Part shown: positions 44,581-54,322 of the stretch, one piece after another | How the letters are laid out: each line of letters begins with the position of its first letter | Position numbering within the stretch: position 1 is the stretch's first letter | Assembly (NCBI GenBank): GCA_003045895.1 | Contig: PZPC01000003.1 | Coordinates: 78,146 to 142,145 of the forward strand | Length of the DNA: 64,000 nucleotides | Origin: Bacteroidota bacterium | Lineage (GTDB): Bacteria; Bacteroidota; Bacteroidia; Chitinophagales; Saprospiraceae | Direction of reading: 5' to 3' | The notes under the pieces: generated by a model | Seen by the model: the letters and a program-made list of their open reading frames with translations, nothing else | Database searches by the model: none | What the model was told of the DNA's origin: nothing | Translations under genes and position numbers: made by a program

Positions 44581-47500
44581 CTACCTTACCAAAATAACCT
44601 CTCCCTTAAAAACCGCTACGTGCCCGTCGAGAAACTCGATTTCGGCCACGTAAACAAACACCGCGTTGTTCAAGGGGTCACCGGCCAAAGTGCCGTCCCA
44701 GCCATAGCTCGGGTCGTTGGTGGGAAAGTCGTGGGCATAAAAGACTTCATTTCCCCAGCGATTGAAGATCGAGAGATTCCGGACCTGCGCCACCGTGCCC
44801 TGCCCGGAGAAGATGTAGAACAACTCATTTACCCCGTCACCGTTGGGCGAGAAAGCCGTGGGGATATAGACGGGGAAATCCTTATTGACCAGGATGCGCA
44901 GAAGAACTTCCGCCGCACAGCCATCAGCGGTAGCTACGCGCAGGCGGTAGCGGGTGCTCTCGGTGGGGCGAACGACGGGGGTGAGACAATCCCGGCAGCT
45001 GAACGAACCCTCACCTTCCCATTCGATGAAAGGTAGGTCCTCGGGCAAGTAATTGGTTTGTACCACGAGCTGAATACTGTCACCCAGGTCCAGCTCCAGA
45101 TCGGTTGCCCCGATGTACAATTGGATCGAATCGGGTTGAACCAGGTCGAGCGTGGCGGCATATACACAGCCATTGCTGTCTTCTACCAGGCTGGCGTACG
45201 GGCCGGCCGGCAGGTTGGGGAAGAAGCTTTGGGGCTGCAAGCTTTGTCCGCCGTTGATGGAATACACATACGGCGGCGTGCCACCCTGAACCGATACGAA
45301 GTTGATGGCTCCCCGATCGCCAAAACACAGGGGCTGCACCGTTTCAATCACCGCTACGGGAATATCCTGGGCAACAACGACCTGGTCACTGTCTACACAA
45401 CCATTGCTGGTGTTTGTGACTTGCAGTACGTAGGTTCCGGCCTGCGTAATGGCGGGCAAAAGGGTATTGGCAGCCGCAATGATTTGTCCACCGGTGGCCG
45501 TCCACTGGTACGCAAAGTTGCTGCCCTGGGAAGAAGCCTGCCCATTGAGGGTACTGCTGTTGGTGGTACAGCTCAGGTCGAAATCAGCGCCAGCTGCCGC
45601 GACGGGTACCTGGATGTCCTGGTTGACCATCAGGTTGGCGCTGTTGCTGCAACCGTTGGTCGGATTGAGAATCGTGAGGGTATAAACGCCCGGTGCGCCA
45701 ACAACGGGAGAGAGGTTATCCGTACCGCTGATCAGCTGGCCGTTGGGGGTGGTCCAGGTATAAACCAGCCCCGCCGAACTACTGGAGGCCGTGGCGTCCA
45801 GGGTCGTCGTCGTGAGCAGGCAGGTCAGTACGGCCGGGGGCGCAAAGGTAATGCTGGGTACCGCGGCATCCTGGCCTACCGCTACCGATGCGCTTGTGCT
45901 ACATCCATTACGGGTATTGCTGATCAGCAATTGATAAGTGCCGGGTTGGCTGATCTCCGGTTGCAAGGTGCTGGCGCCCTGCTCTATTTGGCCATTGGCA
46001 GTGGTCCACAACAGCGAGAAGGGCATACCCGTCGAGGAACCCTCGGCGTGGAGTAGCAGAGTGCTGTTGCTACAACTCAAAATTTCAGGGGTGGCAATGG
46101 TGATGACGGGGGCAAGGGTGTCTTGCACCACGGTGATCGCCAGGGTATCGGTGCAACCGTTGTCCTGGTCGGTCAGCAGCAGGCCATAATTGCCGGGGGT
46201 GACGACGTCAACCGCCGCCGTAGCGGATAGGAGGTTGCCCGCGCCGTTCAGCCAGGCAAAACCCAGGTTGCTGCCACTGCTGCCGTTGGCCGCCAGGGTT
46301 ACCGTGGGGGTGATACAGTCGAGGGTGTCGACCGGGGCGAGCACAATACCTGGGGGGGTCAGACTGGCCGTTACCTGTACCTGGTTTTCGGCCTGGCAAC
46401 CGTTGTCGGTGTTCACGATCGTCAGGAGGTAAGCTCCGGCGGTTGCTGCGGTGGCATTCGAGCTGCTGGTGCCGCCCACGAGTTGGCCGTCGGCCGTCGA
46501 CCAACGGTACGTCGGGTTAGTCCCGAGGCTGCTGCTGCCGCTGCCGTCCAGGGTGATGCTGGGCTGGGTACAGTCAATGCGCTGTGGTGGAGCGATCGCT
46601 ACCAGGGGCGGATCGTCATTGGCCAGTACCGTTACGGTGGTTTCAGCGGTACACCCATTTTGGTCGTCGGTGAGCACCAGGGTGTAGCTGCCGGCTGCGG
46701 TGACGGTAGGGCTGCCCGAGGTTGCGTTGGCGCTGATGTTGCCATCTACTGTCGACCAACTGAAGCCCAGTGCCTGGCCATTGCTGCCAGTAGCATCGAG
46801 ATCCACGGCCAACGTCAGACAATCCAGGGTGTCGGGCGCCGCAACAACGATCACTGGTAGCAGGCGATCCACGGCCACCGTCAACTGAGCCACTTGGCTA
46901 CAGCCATTGTCGGTATTGGTCAGGGTGAGGGTATAGTCGCCACTGGCCGTAACGGAAGGCAGGGGCGTAGCGGGGTTCGCAATGACCGCACCACCAGCGT
47001 GGCTCCAGGCGTAGGCCAGGTTGCCACTACCACTACTGGCACTGGCATCGAGGGTGAGGAAGGTGTCGCGGCAGGTCAGCACACCCGGGGGCGCCAATTG
47101 GATAACGGGTGCCAGGGTGTCGATTGCGACGGTCGTTGTTGCAGTGGCGGTACAATCGTTATCCGTATTGGTGACCAGGAGCGTATAGGTTCCGGCGGCG
47201 TCAACCAGGGGCGCCAGGGCAGTGGTGTCGCCCAGGATCTGACCATCCGCAGTCTGCCAACGGTAAGTGAAATTTATACCCTGATCGGAGCCACTGCCGT
47301 CCAGCGACAACTGCTGGCGGTCGCAATTCAGGGGCGGAGCAGGCGCTGCATTGGCCACGGGAGGCGTATCGTTGCGCGTGACTACCACGCTGGCTGCCAC
47401 CTCGCACTGGTTGTCCGTGTTGACGACGGTGAAAGTGTAGGTGCCAGTGGCTGTAGCGCTGGCCACGAGGCTGTCGGCGGCACCGCTGATTTGACCATCG

Positions 47501-50500
47501 CCGCTGATCCAGCTATAGACGAAAGTGGCGCCCTGGCTGCTGCCGTCGGCGCGGAGGTCGATGCTGTTGCGGCTACAGGTCAGGGTAGCGGGGGGTAAAA
47601 TCTGGACGGTAGGTCGTAGCGTATCCTGCACCACGGTCACCATGGCGCTGTTGGTGCAGTCGTTGTTGGTATTGGTAATTTCCAGGATATAGGTTCCGCC
47701 CTGGGTAACCATTGGCGACAAGCCATTCTGGCCACTGGCAAAGGCCCCGTCAGGGGTCATCCAGTTGAGGGTGAAGTCCGCGCCGTTGTCAGAGCCCGTT
47801 GCGTCGAGCAGCAGGCTGGTGGTCAGGCAGTCGAGGGTATCATTCTCCACAATTTGCACCACCGGCAAGGTGGTGTCGGCGGTTACGATAATTTCGTCGC
47901 TGGCGGTACAGTTGTTACTGGTATCCGTCACCAGCAGGGTATAGGTGCCAGCACTGGAAATGGTCGGTTGGCTGGTATTCATTCCAGACCCTATTTGCCC
48001 ATTGCTGGTAGACCATTGGTAGGTGGTATTGGCACTTGTGGAGCCGCTGCCGTCCAATTGGAGGGAAGTTGTCGTGCAGCCAAAAGGCATGGCTGTTCCC
48101 GCTTCCGCAACGGGGGGCGTATTGTTCAGCAGCACCTGCACGCTGGCCTGAGCGCGGCAGTTGTTGAGTCCATCGGTGACTTGTAGCAGGTAGGTGCCCG
48201 CTGCATCAATGGTCGGTTGCAGGGTGTTCCCACCCGCCTGGATATTGCCATCGGGCGTGCTCCAAAGGAAAGTGGTATTGCCACTGGTACTGCTGGCGGT
48301 TCCCTGCAGCACGATACGATCGCGCAAGCAATCGAGTGACAAAGCTGGGGCAATATTGGCCGTCGGGAAATTGGCATCCTGGGCTACGTTGATCTGGGTC
48401 GTATCGGTACAGCCGTTGGCGGTATTGGTTACCACCAGTTGGTAGCTGCCGGCCTGCCCGGCCTGAACCTGGGCCGCGCTGGTGTTGCCTACCAGGCTGC
48501 CATCGGCCGTGCTCCACTGGAAGGAAAGAGCAGGCGCACCCCCCGAGGCGCTGCCGTCCAGCAGCGCCAAACTGTCGGTACAGGTCAGCAGCGGTGGTGG
48601 CGCCACCACGGCCAGGGGCGCAAGTTGATCGGCGGTCACCAGTGCCGTATCGCGGGCCGTGCACTGGTTGTTTGCATCCGTCACGAGCAACACGTAGGTA
48701 CCCGCCTGCGCAATGGCCAGATTGGCGAGGGTATCGGTGGTGGTAATGGCGGCGTTGGGACTCGACCACGCGTAGCCGATGTTTGCCCCCGTGCTGCTCC
48801 CGTTGCCGCCGAGGGTAGACAGGGTGTTGGTACAGGTCAATACCCGGTCGGGTCCGGCCGCCGCCGTCGGGAGGGTGGTATTTTGTGCTACCGTCACGGT
48901 GGCGGTACTGCTACACTGGTTGGCTGCATTGGTGACGGATAGCTGGTAGGTGCCCGGCATATTGGCGCTGCTGACCAGGGTGTTGGTTGTGCCGGTAAGG
49001 TTGCCATTACTGGTGCTCCACAAGTAAGTGGCCTGAGGGAGTGGGATAGCCAGGGTACCCGTCAGCGTGGACGTCAGTTGACCACAGGTCAGCGTATCGG
49101 CGGCCAAAATATTCACGAGCGGAAGGGTCACATCCTGGACAACAACCACACTCACGGAATCGCTACACTGGTTCATGGTGTTTTGTACCCACAGCGTGTA
49201 GGTACCTGGCGCGTTGACGCTGGCGACCAGGGTGTCCAGCGCACCTGCCAACTGCCCGTTGGTGGTACTCCATTGGTAGCCGATAGTGCTGCCCTGGCTA
49301 CTGCCAGCCACATGGAGTTGGAGGGTAGTTTGGGCACAATTGAGGGTGTCGGGGGCCAGGATCTGGGCCAGTGGGGCCAGGGTGTCCTGCACTACTGTCA
49401 CCGACGCCGTGCCGCTGCAACCATTGTTCAGGTCGGTAATAAGGAGGGTGTACACACCCGCCTGGGTCACCGTTGGCTGCAGGCTGTTCTGCCCGCTGGT
49501 AATTTGCCCGTTGGTGGTGCTCCAGGCGCTGCTGTACCCGGGCCCGCTGGTGGATCCCGTCGCGTCAAGTACCACGCTGTTGCGGGTACAGTTGAGGGTG
49601 TCGGCCGCCAGGATCTGGACCGTTGGCGCCGCCGAATCTCCGGGCACAACGACCTGGTCGGTAGCCGTACAGCCAGTGGTGGTATTGGTAACGACCAACT
49701 GGTAGGTGCCCGGGCTGCCCACCGTTGGGGTGAGGGTATTGGCGTTGGTCAGTATTTGGCCGTCGTTGGTGGTCCAGCTGTAGGTGACGTTAGTGGTGCT
49801 GGAGCCACTGCCATTTAGTTGCTGGCTGGTATCGCCACAACCAAAAGGAACCGCACTGCCCGCCTCGGCGATGGGTGGGGTGTTGTTGATGGCGACCGTA
49901 ACGGTAGCCGACCCCGTACACCCCGTGGCGGTTTCGGTGGCCGTCAGGGTATATTGTCCTGCCGCACCAGCGGTAATTTGGGCCTGATTGGTCGGCCCCG
50001 CAATCTGGCCATTGCTGGTGGTCCAACTGTAGGTCACGCCACTGCTGGGGGTAGCGCTGCCGGTAACCAGAGTGCTGGTGGTCTGGCAGGTGAGGGATGC
50101 CAGCGCGGCAATGGTGACGTCCACGGTATTGTTGTTGCCCAGAACCGTAACGGAGGTTTGGGCGCTACAGCCACTATTCGTATTGTATACGTAGAGGGTG
50201 TAGCTGCCGGGGGCATCCACCTCTGGCGAGGCTTCGTTCGCGCCACCGACAATATGGCCATCCACCGTACTCCATTGGTAGGTGATTCCGTTGCCCGCCG
50301 AAGACTGGCTGCCATCAATGACAAGGCTGCCGCCACAACCAAGAAAATCGTCGACGAAGGCCAGCGCCTCGGGTTGGTCCCGGTTGTCGGTCACGTAAAC
50401 GTCGTAACTGTCGGTACAACCCGAAAAAATATTGGTGACTTCGATGGTGTAAAGGCCGGGCTCGTCCACGGTGGGAAAAAGGCTGTTGCCACCGCTCAGA

Positions 50501-51792
50501 ATATTGCCATCGTTGGTCGACCATTGGTAACTGAAATTTCCTTCCGACGATCCCGTGCCGTCCAATTCGATACTGTTGGGGTCGCAGCTCAACTCTTCGT
50601 CGAGGGCAAAAGCGGTAGGTATATTGGGGTCTTCTTCTACGGTTACCGAGGTTTCTTCGGTGCAGGTGCCACTGCCATAATCATAGCTGACGGTCAGGAA
50701 GTACGTGCCTGCCTGATCAACCGTCGCCTGGTTGCCATTGGTGGCGATAATATTTCCGTTGGGAGTGATCCATTCATAGGTGATGCCATTACCCCCCGAC
50801 GAGTTGGCCCCGGAGAGCACCACCTGTCCCGACAGGCAGTCCAGGTAAGGTGGCGGGTCTATGTCGGCGTTCAGTTGGTCTTCCGTGATGGTGATCTGGG
50901 TCGAATTTTCACAGAGGGTGAGGCTGTTGTAGACGGTGAGGGTATAGGTGCCGGGGGCATCTACCAGGGGCGTGGTCGTGTCTTCGCCGGAGACGATATT
51001 TCCGTTGGGGGTCGTCCATTCGTAGGTGAATTCTGCACCGGAGTCGGAGAGGGATCCGTCGAGCGTGATCGCAGCACCGGGGCAGGGGATAACCAAAGAA
51101 GCCGTGGCCGTGGCATCGGCATTGACCTCCGGCGGCAATCCCGGGCAAACGCGGTGTTCGTTGAATGCGCCGCCGGTAGACGAGGTGTACCCCCAGTAGC
51201 CGAAAGGGGAACCCCCGAAACAGTTGTTGATGATGTCGTAGCTGCCGCTGAGGATGACGGCGCCGTCGAAGATGACCACGTAACTGTTGCCCGCCGGATT
51301 CCAGCTGAAGGTGATGGTGTGGTCATTGCCATCTTCGATGTTGCCCAAATCAAAAGGCCCATTCAACGGGGCATTGAAATTGCCGTTGATATTGATGGCC
51401 GCGTGGTCATTGACGGGATCACCCAGGTTGCCATTTTGGTAGGTATCGAATTCTACAATAAAAGAATTGGGGATACCCTGGGCGCCAATACCTTCTCCGC
51501 TGATTCCGCAAATGGCGGTGCTGTTGTTTTGGTACACCAGGCATATGCCGTCGGCCCCGGCGTTGTTGCTCCCGAAATTGACGGTCATGTTATGGGTAAA
51601 AGGCATGGAAAAGTCGATGTCTTCCTCGAACCAGGCACAACCCCGTTGGGTGGTGGTATTGGAGGTCAGACGAATACATTCCCCCTGTAGCACGGCGTTA
51701 CCGGTGAGTAGGAATTGTTGGTCGCAAGTGATGATTTGGGCGTAGAGAGCCATTTGGCAGCACAGGAATATTCCCAGTAGTAATTTCCTCAT
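44581..51792 (-). CDS. giant surface protein: lectin-like head, 23 repeats, CHU_C (T9SS type B) tail
   Basis: A 2403-residue secreted protein. It has a signal peptide (1-19). Residues about 20-220 form an L-type lectin-like domain (GCAWFEEDIDFS, NAGADGICLVYQN, SFIVEFDTYQN, HTITFSWNPAGNSYVV). From about 222 to 2144 come 23 tandem beta-sandwich repeats of about 84 residues. Each has a conserved pair of cysteines, a YxWST-DGQI core and a PGTYTLxVTN-x-x-x-GC strand. A SprB-like repeat follows, starting PLCFGDRGAINF. The last 100 residues (TAFSPNGDGVNELFYI, LSIFNRWGNEVFY) are the gliding-associated CHU_C sorting domain. The protein is predicted to be exported by T9SS and to act as an adhesin or glycan binder. 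Confidence 0.92.
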   Translation of the reverse strand: MRKLLLGIFLCCQMALYAQIITCDQQFLLTGNAVLQGECIRLTSNTTTQRGCAWFEEDIDFSMPFTHNMTVNFGSNNAGADGICLVYQNNSTAICGISGEGIGAQGIPNSFIVEFDTYQNGNLGDPVNDHAAININGNFNAPLNGPFDLGNIEDGNDHTITFSWNPAGNSYVVIFDGAVILSGSYDIINNCFGGSPFGYWGYTSSTGGAFNEHRVCPGLPPEVNADATATASLVIPCPGAAITLDGSLSDSGAEFTYEWTTPNGNIVSGEDTTTPLVDAPGTYTLTVYNSLTLCENSTQITITEDQLNADIDPPPYLDCLSGQVVLSGANSSGGNGITYEWITPNGNIIATNGNQATVDQAGTYFLTVSYDYGSGTCTEETSVTVEEDPNIPTAFALDEELSCDPNSIELDGTGSSEGNFSYQWSTNDGNILSGGNSLFPTVDEPGLYTIEVTNIFSGCTDSYDVYVTDNRDQPEALAFVDDFLGCGGSLVIDGSQSSAGNGITYQWSTVDGHIVGGANEASPEVDAPGSYTLYVYNTNSGCSAQTSVTVLGNNNTVDVTIAALASLTCQTTSTLVTGSATPSSGVTYSWTTSNGQIAGPTNQAQITAGAAGQYTLTATETATGCTGSATVTVAINNTPPIAEAGSAVPFGCGDTSQQLNGSGSSTTNVTYSWTTNDGQILTNANTLTPTVGSPGTYQLVVTNTTTGCTATDQVVVPGDSAAPTVQILAADTLNCTRNSVVLDATGSTSGPGYSSAWSTTNGQITSGQNSLQPTVTQAGVYTLLITDLNNGCSGTASVTVVQDTLAPLAQILAPDTLNCAQTTLQLHVAGSSQGSTIGYQWSTTNGQLAGALDTLVASVNAPGTYTLWVQNTMNQCSDSVSVVVVQDVTLPLVNILAADTLTCGQLTSTLTGTLAIPLPQATYLWSTSNGNLTGTTNTLVSSANMPGTYQLSVTNAANQCSSTATVTVAQNTTLPTAAAGPDRVLTCTNTLSTLGGNGSSTGANIGYAWSSPNAAITTTDTLANLAIAQAGTYVLLVTDANNQCTARDTALVTADQLAPLAVVAPPPLLTCTDSLALLDGSASGGAPALSFQWSTADGSLVGNTSAAQVQAGQAGSYQLVVTNTANGCTDTTQINVAQDANFPTANIAPALSLDCLRDRIVLQGTASSTSGNTTFLWSTPDGNIQAGGNTLQPTIDAAGTYLLQVTDGLNNCRAQASVQVLLNNTPPVAEAGTAMPFGCTTTSLQLDGSGSTSANTTYQWSTSNGQIGSGMNTSQPTISSAGTYTLLVTDTSNNCTASDEIIVTADTTLPVVQIVENDTLDCLTTSLLLDATGSDNGADFTLNWMTPDGAFASGQNGLSPMVTQGGTYILEITNTNNDCTNSAMVTVVQDTLRPTVQILPPATLTCSRNSIDLRADGSSQGATFVYSWISGDGQISGAADSLVASATATGTYTFTVVNTDNQCEVAASVVVTRNDTPPVANAAPAPPLNCDRQQLSLDGSGSDQGINFTYRWQTADGQILGDTTALAPLVDAAGTYTLLVTNTDNDCTATATTTVAIDTLAPVIQLAPPGVLTCRDTFLTLDASASSGSGNLAYAWSHAGGAVIANPATPLPSVTASGDYTLTLTNTDNGCSQVAQLTVAVDRLLPVIVVAAPDTLDCLTLAVDLDATGSNGQALGFSWSTVDGNISANATSGSPTVTAAGSYTLVLTDDQNGCTAETTVTVLANDDPPLVAIAPPQRIDCTQPSITLDGSGSSSLGTNPTYRWSTADGQLVGGTSSSNATAATAGAYLLTIVNTDNGCQAENQVQVTASLTPPGIVLAPVDTLDCITPTVTLAANGSSGSNLGFAWLNGAGNLLSATAAVDVVTPGNYGLLLTDQDNGCTDTLAITVVQDTLAPVITIATPEILSCSNSTLLLHAEGSSTGMPFSLLWTTANGQIEQGASTLQPEISQPGTYQLLISNTRNGCSTSASVAVGQDAAVPSITFAPPAVLTCLLTTTTLDATASSSSAGLVYTWTTPNGQLISGTDNLSPVVGAPGVYTLTILNPTNGCSNSANLMVNQDIQVPVAAAGADFDLSCTTNSSTLNGQASSQGSNFAYQWTATGGQIIAAANTLLPAITQAGTYVLQVTNTSNGCVDSDQVVVAQDIPVAVIETVQPLCFGDRGAINFVSVQGGTPPYVYSINGGQSLQPQSFFPNLPAGPYASLVEDSNGCVYAATLDLVQPDSIQLYIGATDLELDLGDSIQLVVQTNYLPEDLPFIEWEGEGSFSCRDCLTPVVRPTESTRYRLRVATADGCAAEVLLRILVNKDFPVYIPTAFSPNGDGVNELFYIFSGQGTVAQVRNLSIFNRWGNEVFYAHDFPTNDPSYGWDGTLAGDPLNNAVFVYVAEIEFLDGHVAVFKGEVILVR
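45361..51129 (-). repeat. 23 tandem coding repeats of about 250 bp
   Basis: This is the DNA encoding the 23 two-cysteine modules of the giant surface protein. Copies are clearly related at the protein level but diverged at the DNA level. Units with the linkers TPPVAEAG, LAPV or VVQDT recur at intervals, suggesting block duplication. The long plus-strand frames in this interval are shadows of the repeat. Confidence 0.85.
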
Positions 51793-51898
51793 AGTGTCGA
51801 CAGGTATACGTCTTTTACAAAAGAACAGTTGGTTCTAAAAAAAAAGTTATTACTTACTTTAATAAGGTAGGGAAGCGTGGTATACAGCCCTGGGGTAC

Positions 51899-51914
51899 AG
51901 CTTTTGAAAAAGCT
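51899..51914. terminator. small hairpin downstream of the methyltransferase gene
   Basis: AGCTTTT at 51899-51905 and AAAAGCT at 51908-51914 are inverted copies. The hairpin lies between the minus-strand methyltransferase and giant-adhesin genes. There is no clear U run on the minus strand. Confidence 0.3.
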
Positions 51915-51944
51915 AAAATAGTAAAATCTCTTGGGCGTAGGTGG

Positions 51945-53102
51945 TTATTCTGCTAAAAGGTCTTCGAGGTGGTGCCTATTCAGGCCAAAGGTTTGTTTGA
52001 GTTGAGCTATTTCGGTAGCAGCCTGGGGATTGGTGGTTCCTTTTACCGCAGTAATCATCACATTTTTGGGGGTGTGTTCGGTGCCGATAAATTCGAAGAC
52101 TTTGGTCCGGTAGCCTTGGGCTTCCAGCAGGAGGGCGCGCAGCCCGTCGGTAAGCAGTTCGGCCTGTCGTTCCAGGAGAATGCCGTAGCGCAGGATGGGT
52201 TGAAGGTCGGCTGGGGGCTGCATCGCTTTGCGTACCTGCTTGTGGCAACAGGGGGCAACCACGATGATGTCGGCCCCGGCCCGAATGCCTTTGGCGAGGG
52301 CTTCGTCAGTAGCGGTATCGCAGGCGTGCAGGGCGATGAGCATATCGATACCGCCGGCTGGTTGGTACTGGTGAATGTCGCCGGCGTGAAATTCCAGTTG
52401 GTCAAAATGGTGGGTCTGGGCGATGTGGTTGCACGCTTCCACCAGTTCGGGGCGCAGTTCTACGCCCGTCATTTTTACGGCCAGTTGTTTTTCGTTGACC
52501 AGGTAATCATACAGGGCAAACGTCAGGTAGCCTTTGCCGGATCCCATGTCCACAATCCGGGCATTCGCCAGCAAGGGGTGCTCTTGCAGGAGGTGCTCAA
52601 TGAGTTCAATGTACTTGTTAATTTGCCGGTACTTGCGTTGTCCCTGCTTGAGGATCTGGCCATCCTGGCCGGCAATGCCCAGGGCCGTGAGGTAGGGGCG
52701 GGGGCGTGCGGTGAGGGGGCGTTGTTTGACGTGGTCGTGTTCGAGGGGCAGTGCTGCCCGGGGCGTGATGTCCTGCTGGCGGAGCAGCGCCTTGCCTTTC
52801 TTGTTGATTTGGAGCATGTACTGTTCGGTCTCCGTAAAGAGGTCGGCGTTGTAAAAATCCGTCGTCAGCCATTGTTCAATTTGTGCTGGCGCTGCGGCCA
52901 GGCTGAAGTTCCTGGTCTCGTCGCGGGTGGTATATTTTAGCGTGCACGACAATTGCTGTTCCCCCTTGATCAGCACCAGCCGGCCGTAAAGATTGCGCCA
53001 TTCGGTCGAGCGGGACCGGGGCTTGCTCAACGTGATCTTGCTCAGGGTACCCTGGGTCAGGGCAGCGGTTACTTTTGCCAGAAATGCGGGGATAGCTTCC
53101 AT
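51945..53102 (-). CDS. SAM-dependent methyltransferase (Methyltransf_32 type)
   Basis: A 385-residue cytosolic protein. The first 150 residues are a family-specific N-terminal domain. The Rossmann methyltransferase domain then starts with VDMGSGKGYLTFALYDYL (SAM-binding motif I, about 184-201). Further markers are VELRPELVEACN, LHACDTATDEAL and APCCHKQ (283-289), the set seen in the Methyltransf_32 family. Its substrate is unknown; some relatives act on RNA or translation factors. The DinB-like gene lies 22 bases upstream on the same strand, so the two may form an operon. Confidence 0.88.
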   Translation of the reverse strand: MEAIPAFLAKVTAALTQGTLSKITLSKPRSRSTEWRNLYGRLVLIKGEQQLSCTLKYTTRDETRNFSLAAAPAQIEQWLTTDFYNADLFTETEQYMLQINKKGKALLRQQDITPRAALPLEHDHVKQRPLTARPRPYLTALGIAGQDGQILKQGQRKYRQINKYIELIEHLLQEHPLLANARIVDMGSGKGYLTFALYDYLVNEKQLAVKMTGVELRPELVEACNHIAQTHHFDQLEFHAGDIHQYQPAGGIDMLIALHACDTATDEALAKGIRAGADIIVVAPCCHKQVRKAMQPPADLQPILRYGILLERQAELLTDGLRALLLEAQGYRTKVFEFIGTEHTPKNVMITAVKGTTNPQAATEIAQLKQTFGLNRHHLEDLLAE

Positions 53103-53124
53103 GGTTCAAAGGTAGGCAATGTTT

Positions 53125-53664
53125 TTATAGTCCGCCGTGCAGGCGTTTGGCCTGCGCTACGTGGGCCAGGTGGTGCCGGGCGTGCCACTGGTAGAGATCG
53201 AGTGCCCGGCTGAGGGAAAAAGGCTTGCTGTGATCGGGATGCAGGTAGCGCCGCTCGAAATCATCGGCAGACATATTGGCCAGGAGCACAAACCAGCGGG
53301 CGTGCAAACCTTCCAGTAGGGACAGGGAAGCAGCAATGGGGGTATGGGCCGTATCGGGCAGTTCGGCCCAGGCGGCCTCGTCGTAAGGCTTGATGCGGGG
53401 GCTGTCTTCGGTGAGCGCCAGTTTGAACCGGGCAAAAGCGTTCAGGTGGCTGTCGGCGCAATGATGAACCACTTGCCGGATCGTCCAGCCTTCCGGGCGG
53501 TAGGGCCAGTTGAGCTGTTCTTCGCTGAGGTCGGCTACGGCGGCGCGCATTTGGAAAGGGAAATCAGCGAGAATCAGGAACCATTCCGCCCGCTGGGCCG
53601 GACTGGGGGCAGGGGTAGCCTGGAATTTTCCTACGGGATAACGGAGGTCGGATGATGTAGACAT
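53125..53664 (-). CDS. DinB/YfiT-family metal-dependent hydrolase or thiol transferase
   Basis: A 179-residue four-helix-bundle protein of the YfiT branch of the DinB superfamily. RYPVGKF near the N-terminus is characteristic. Likely metal ligands lie in VVHHCADSH (H67/H68) and WHARHHLAHV (H161, H165). B. subtilis YfiT and relatives are annotated as bacillithiol S-transferases or metal hydrolases, so a detoxifying conjugation role is plausible. The start MSTSSDLRYPVG fits the family. It precedes the methyltransferase gene by 22 bases. Confidence 0.88.
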   Translation of the reverse strand: MSTSSDLRYPVGKFQATPAPSPAQRAEWFLILADFPFQMRAAVADLSEEQLNWPYRPEGWTIRQVVHHCADSHLNAFARFKLALTEDSPRIKPYDEAAWAELPDTAHTPIAASLSLLEGLHARWFVLLANMSADDFERRYLHPDHSKPFSLSRALDLYQWHARHHLAHVAQAKRLHGGL

Positions 53665-53859
53665 AACGAATCTTTAAATAATCGAAAGCAAGGGCGCTAA
53701 ATTGCGGTTGAAAGATACAATGCTTGCCGGTTATTCGGCAAAACCAGCTAAATTTAGCAAAAAAAAATGCGGCTTAAATGAATTAAATCCTCCACTGGCC
53801 TTCGCTTTTAGCTATCCGGAAGAAAAGAAATTAAAGCGGTCATCCAACAGGATGATTTG

Positions 53860-53867
53860 TAATTTTG
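53860..53867 (+). promoter_or_regulatory. candidate -7 element for the small membrane-anchored protein
   Basis: TAATTTTG matches TAnnTTTG exactly, 36 bases before the ATG at 53903. No TTG is found at the expected -33 position. Confidence 0.35.
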
Positions 53868-53902
53868 TTCTTTTAGTAGCATAACCAATTAATTAAGAAC
53901 TC

Positions 53903-54316
53903 ATGAGTGAATTTCAGCAAGTAGTAAAGGAAGGGGCCCAAAGTGTCGGCCGCAAGTTGAAACGGCTGCTGTTGTGGCTGTTTGGCGTCGCCATCGTAGC
54001 AGGGTTACTCTTCATCTGGGTTTGTGGCTGGACCTACAGCGACGGTACCCGTGCCGGAGAACTCATCAAGGTATCTACCAAAGGGGTTGTATTTAAAACC
54101 TACGAAGGACAGCTCAACCTGGGCGGATTCTCGTCGTCCGATTCTGGGGTAGTAGGCAATACCTGGGATTTCAGTACCACCAAAAAAGCCGTTTACCAAC
54201 GCTTGCAGGAACTGGAAGGTCACAAAGTAAAACTCACCTACCGCCAGCGTTACAAGCCCCTACCCTGGCAAGGGAAGACGGAGTACTTCATCGATGAAGT
54301 AAAGGTGTTGGATTGA
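53903..54316 (+). CDS. single-pass membrane protein, uncharacterised
   Basis: A 137-residue protein with a basic amphipathic N-terminus, one membrane helix near 22-43 and a soluble domain containing WTYSDGTRAGELIKVSTKG, WDFST and LTYRQRYKPLPWQGKTEYF. Proteins of this pattern are widespread in Bacteroidota and are often labelled 6-phosphogluconate dehydrogenase. That label is not supported, since there is no dinucleotide-binding fold here. Its function is unknown. Confidence 0.75.
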   Translation: MSEFQQVVKEGAQSVGRKLKRLLLWLFGVAIVAGLLFIWVCGWTYSDGTRAGELIKVSTKGVVFKTYEGQLNLGGFSSSDSGVVGNTWDFSTTKKAVYQRLQELEGHKVKLTYRQRYKPLPWQGKTEYFIDEVKVLD

Positions 54317-54322
54317 CGCTGC

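Noticed and set aside
45361..51129. CRISPR-like periodic repeats
   Set aside because: The periodicity is about 250 bp and lies within one long coding frame of beta-sandwich modules; there are no short identical repeats with unique spacers.
49819..51690. 623-residue plus-strand open frame
   Set aside because: It is antisense to the repeats of the giant surface protein; its own internal repetition simply mirrors them.
53903..54316. 6-phosphogluconate dehydrogenase annotation often attached to this protein type
   Set aside because: The 137-residue membrane-anchored protein has no NADP-binding motif or dehydrogenase fold signature.
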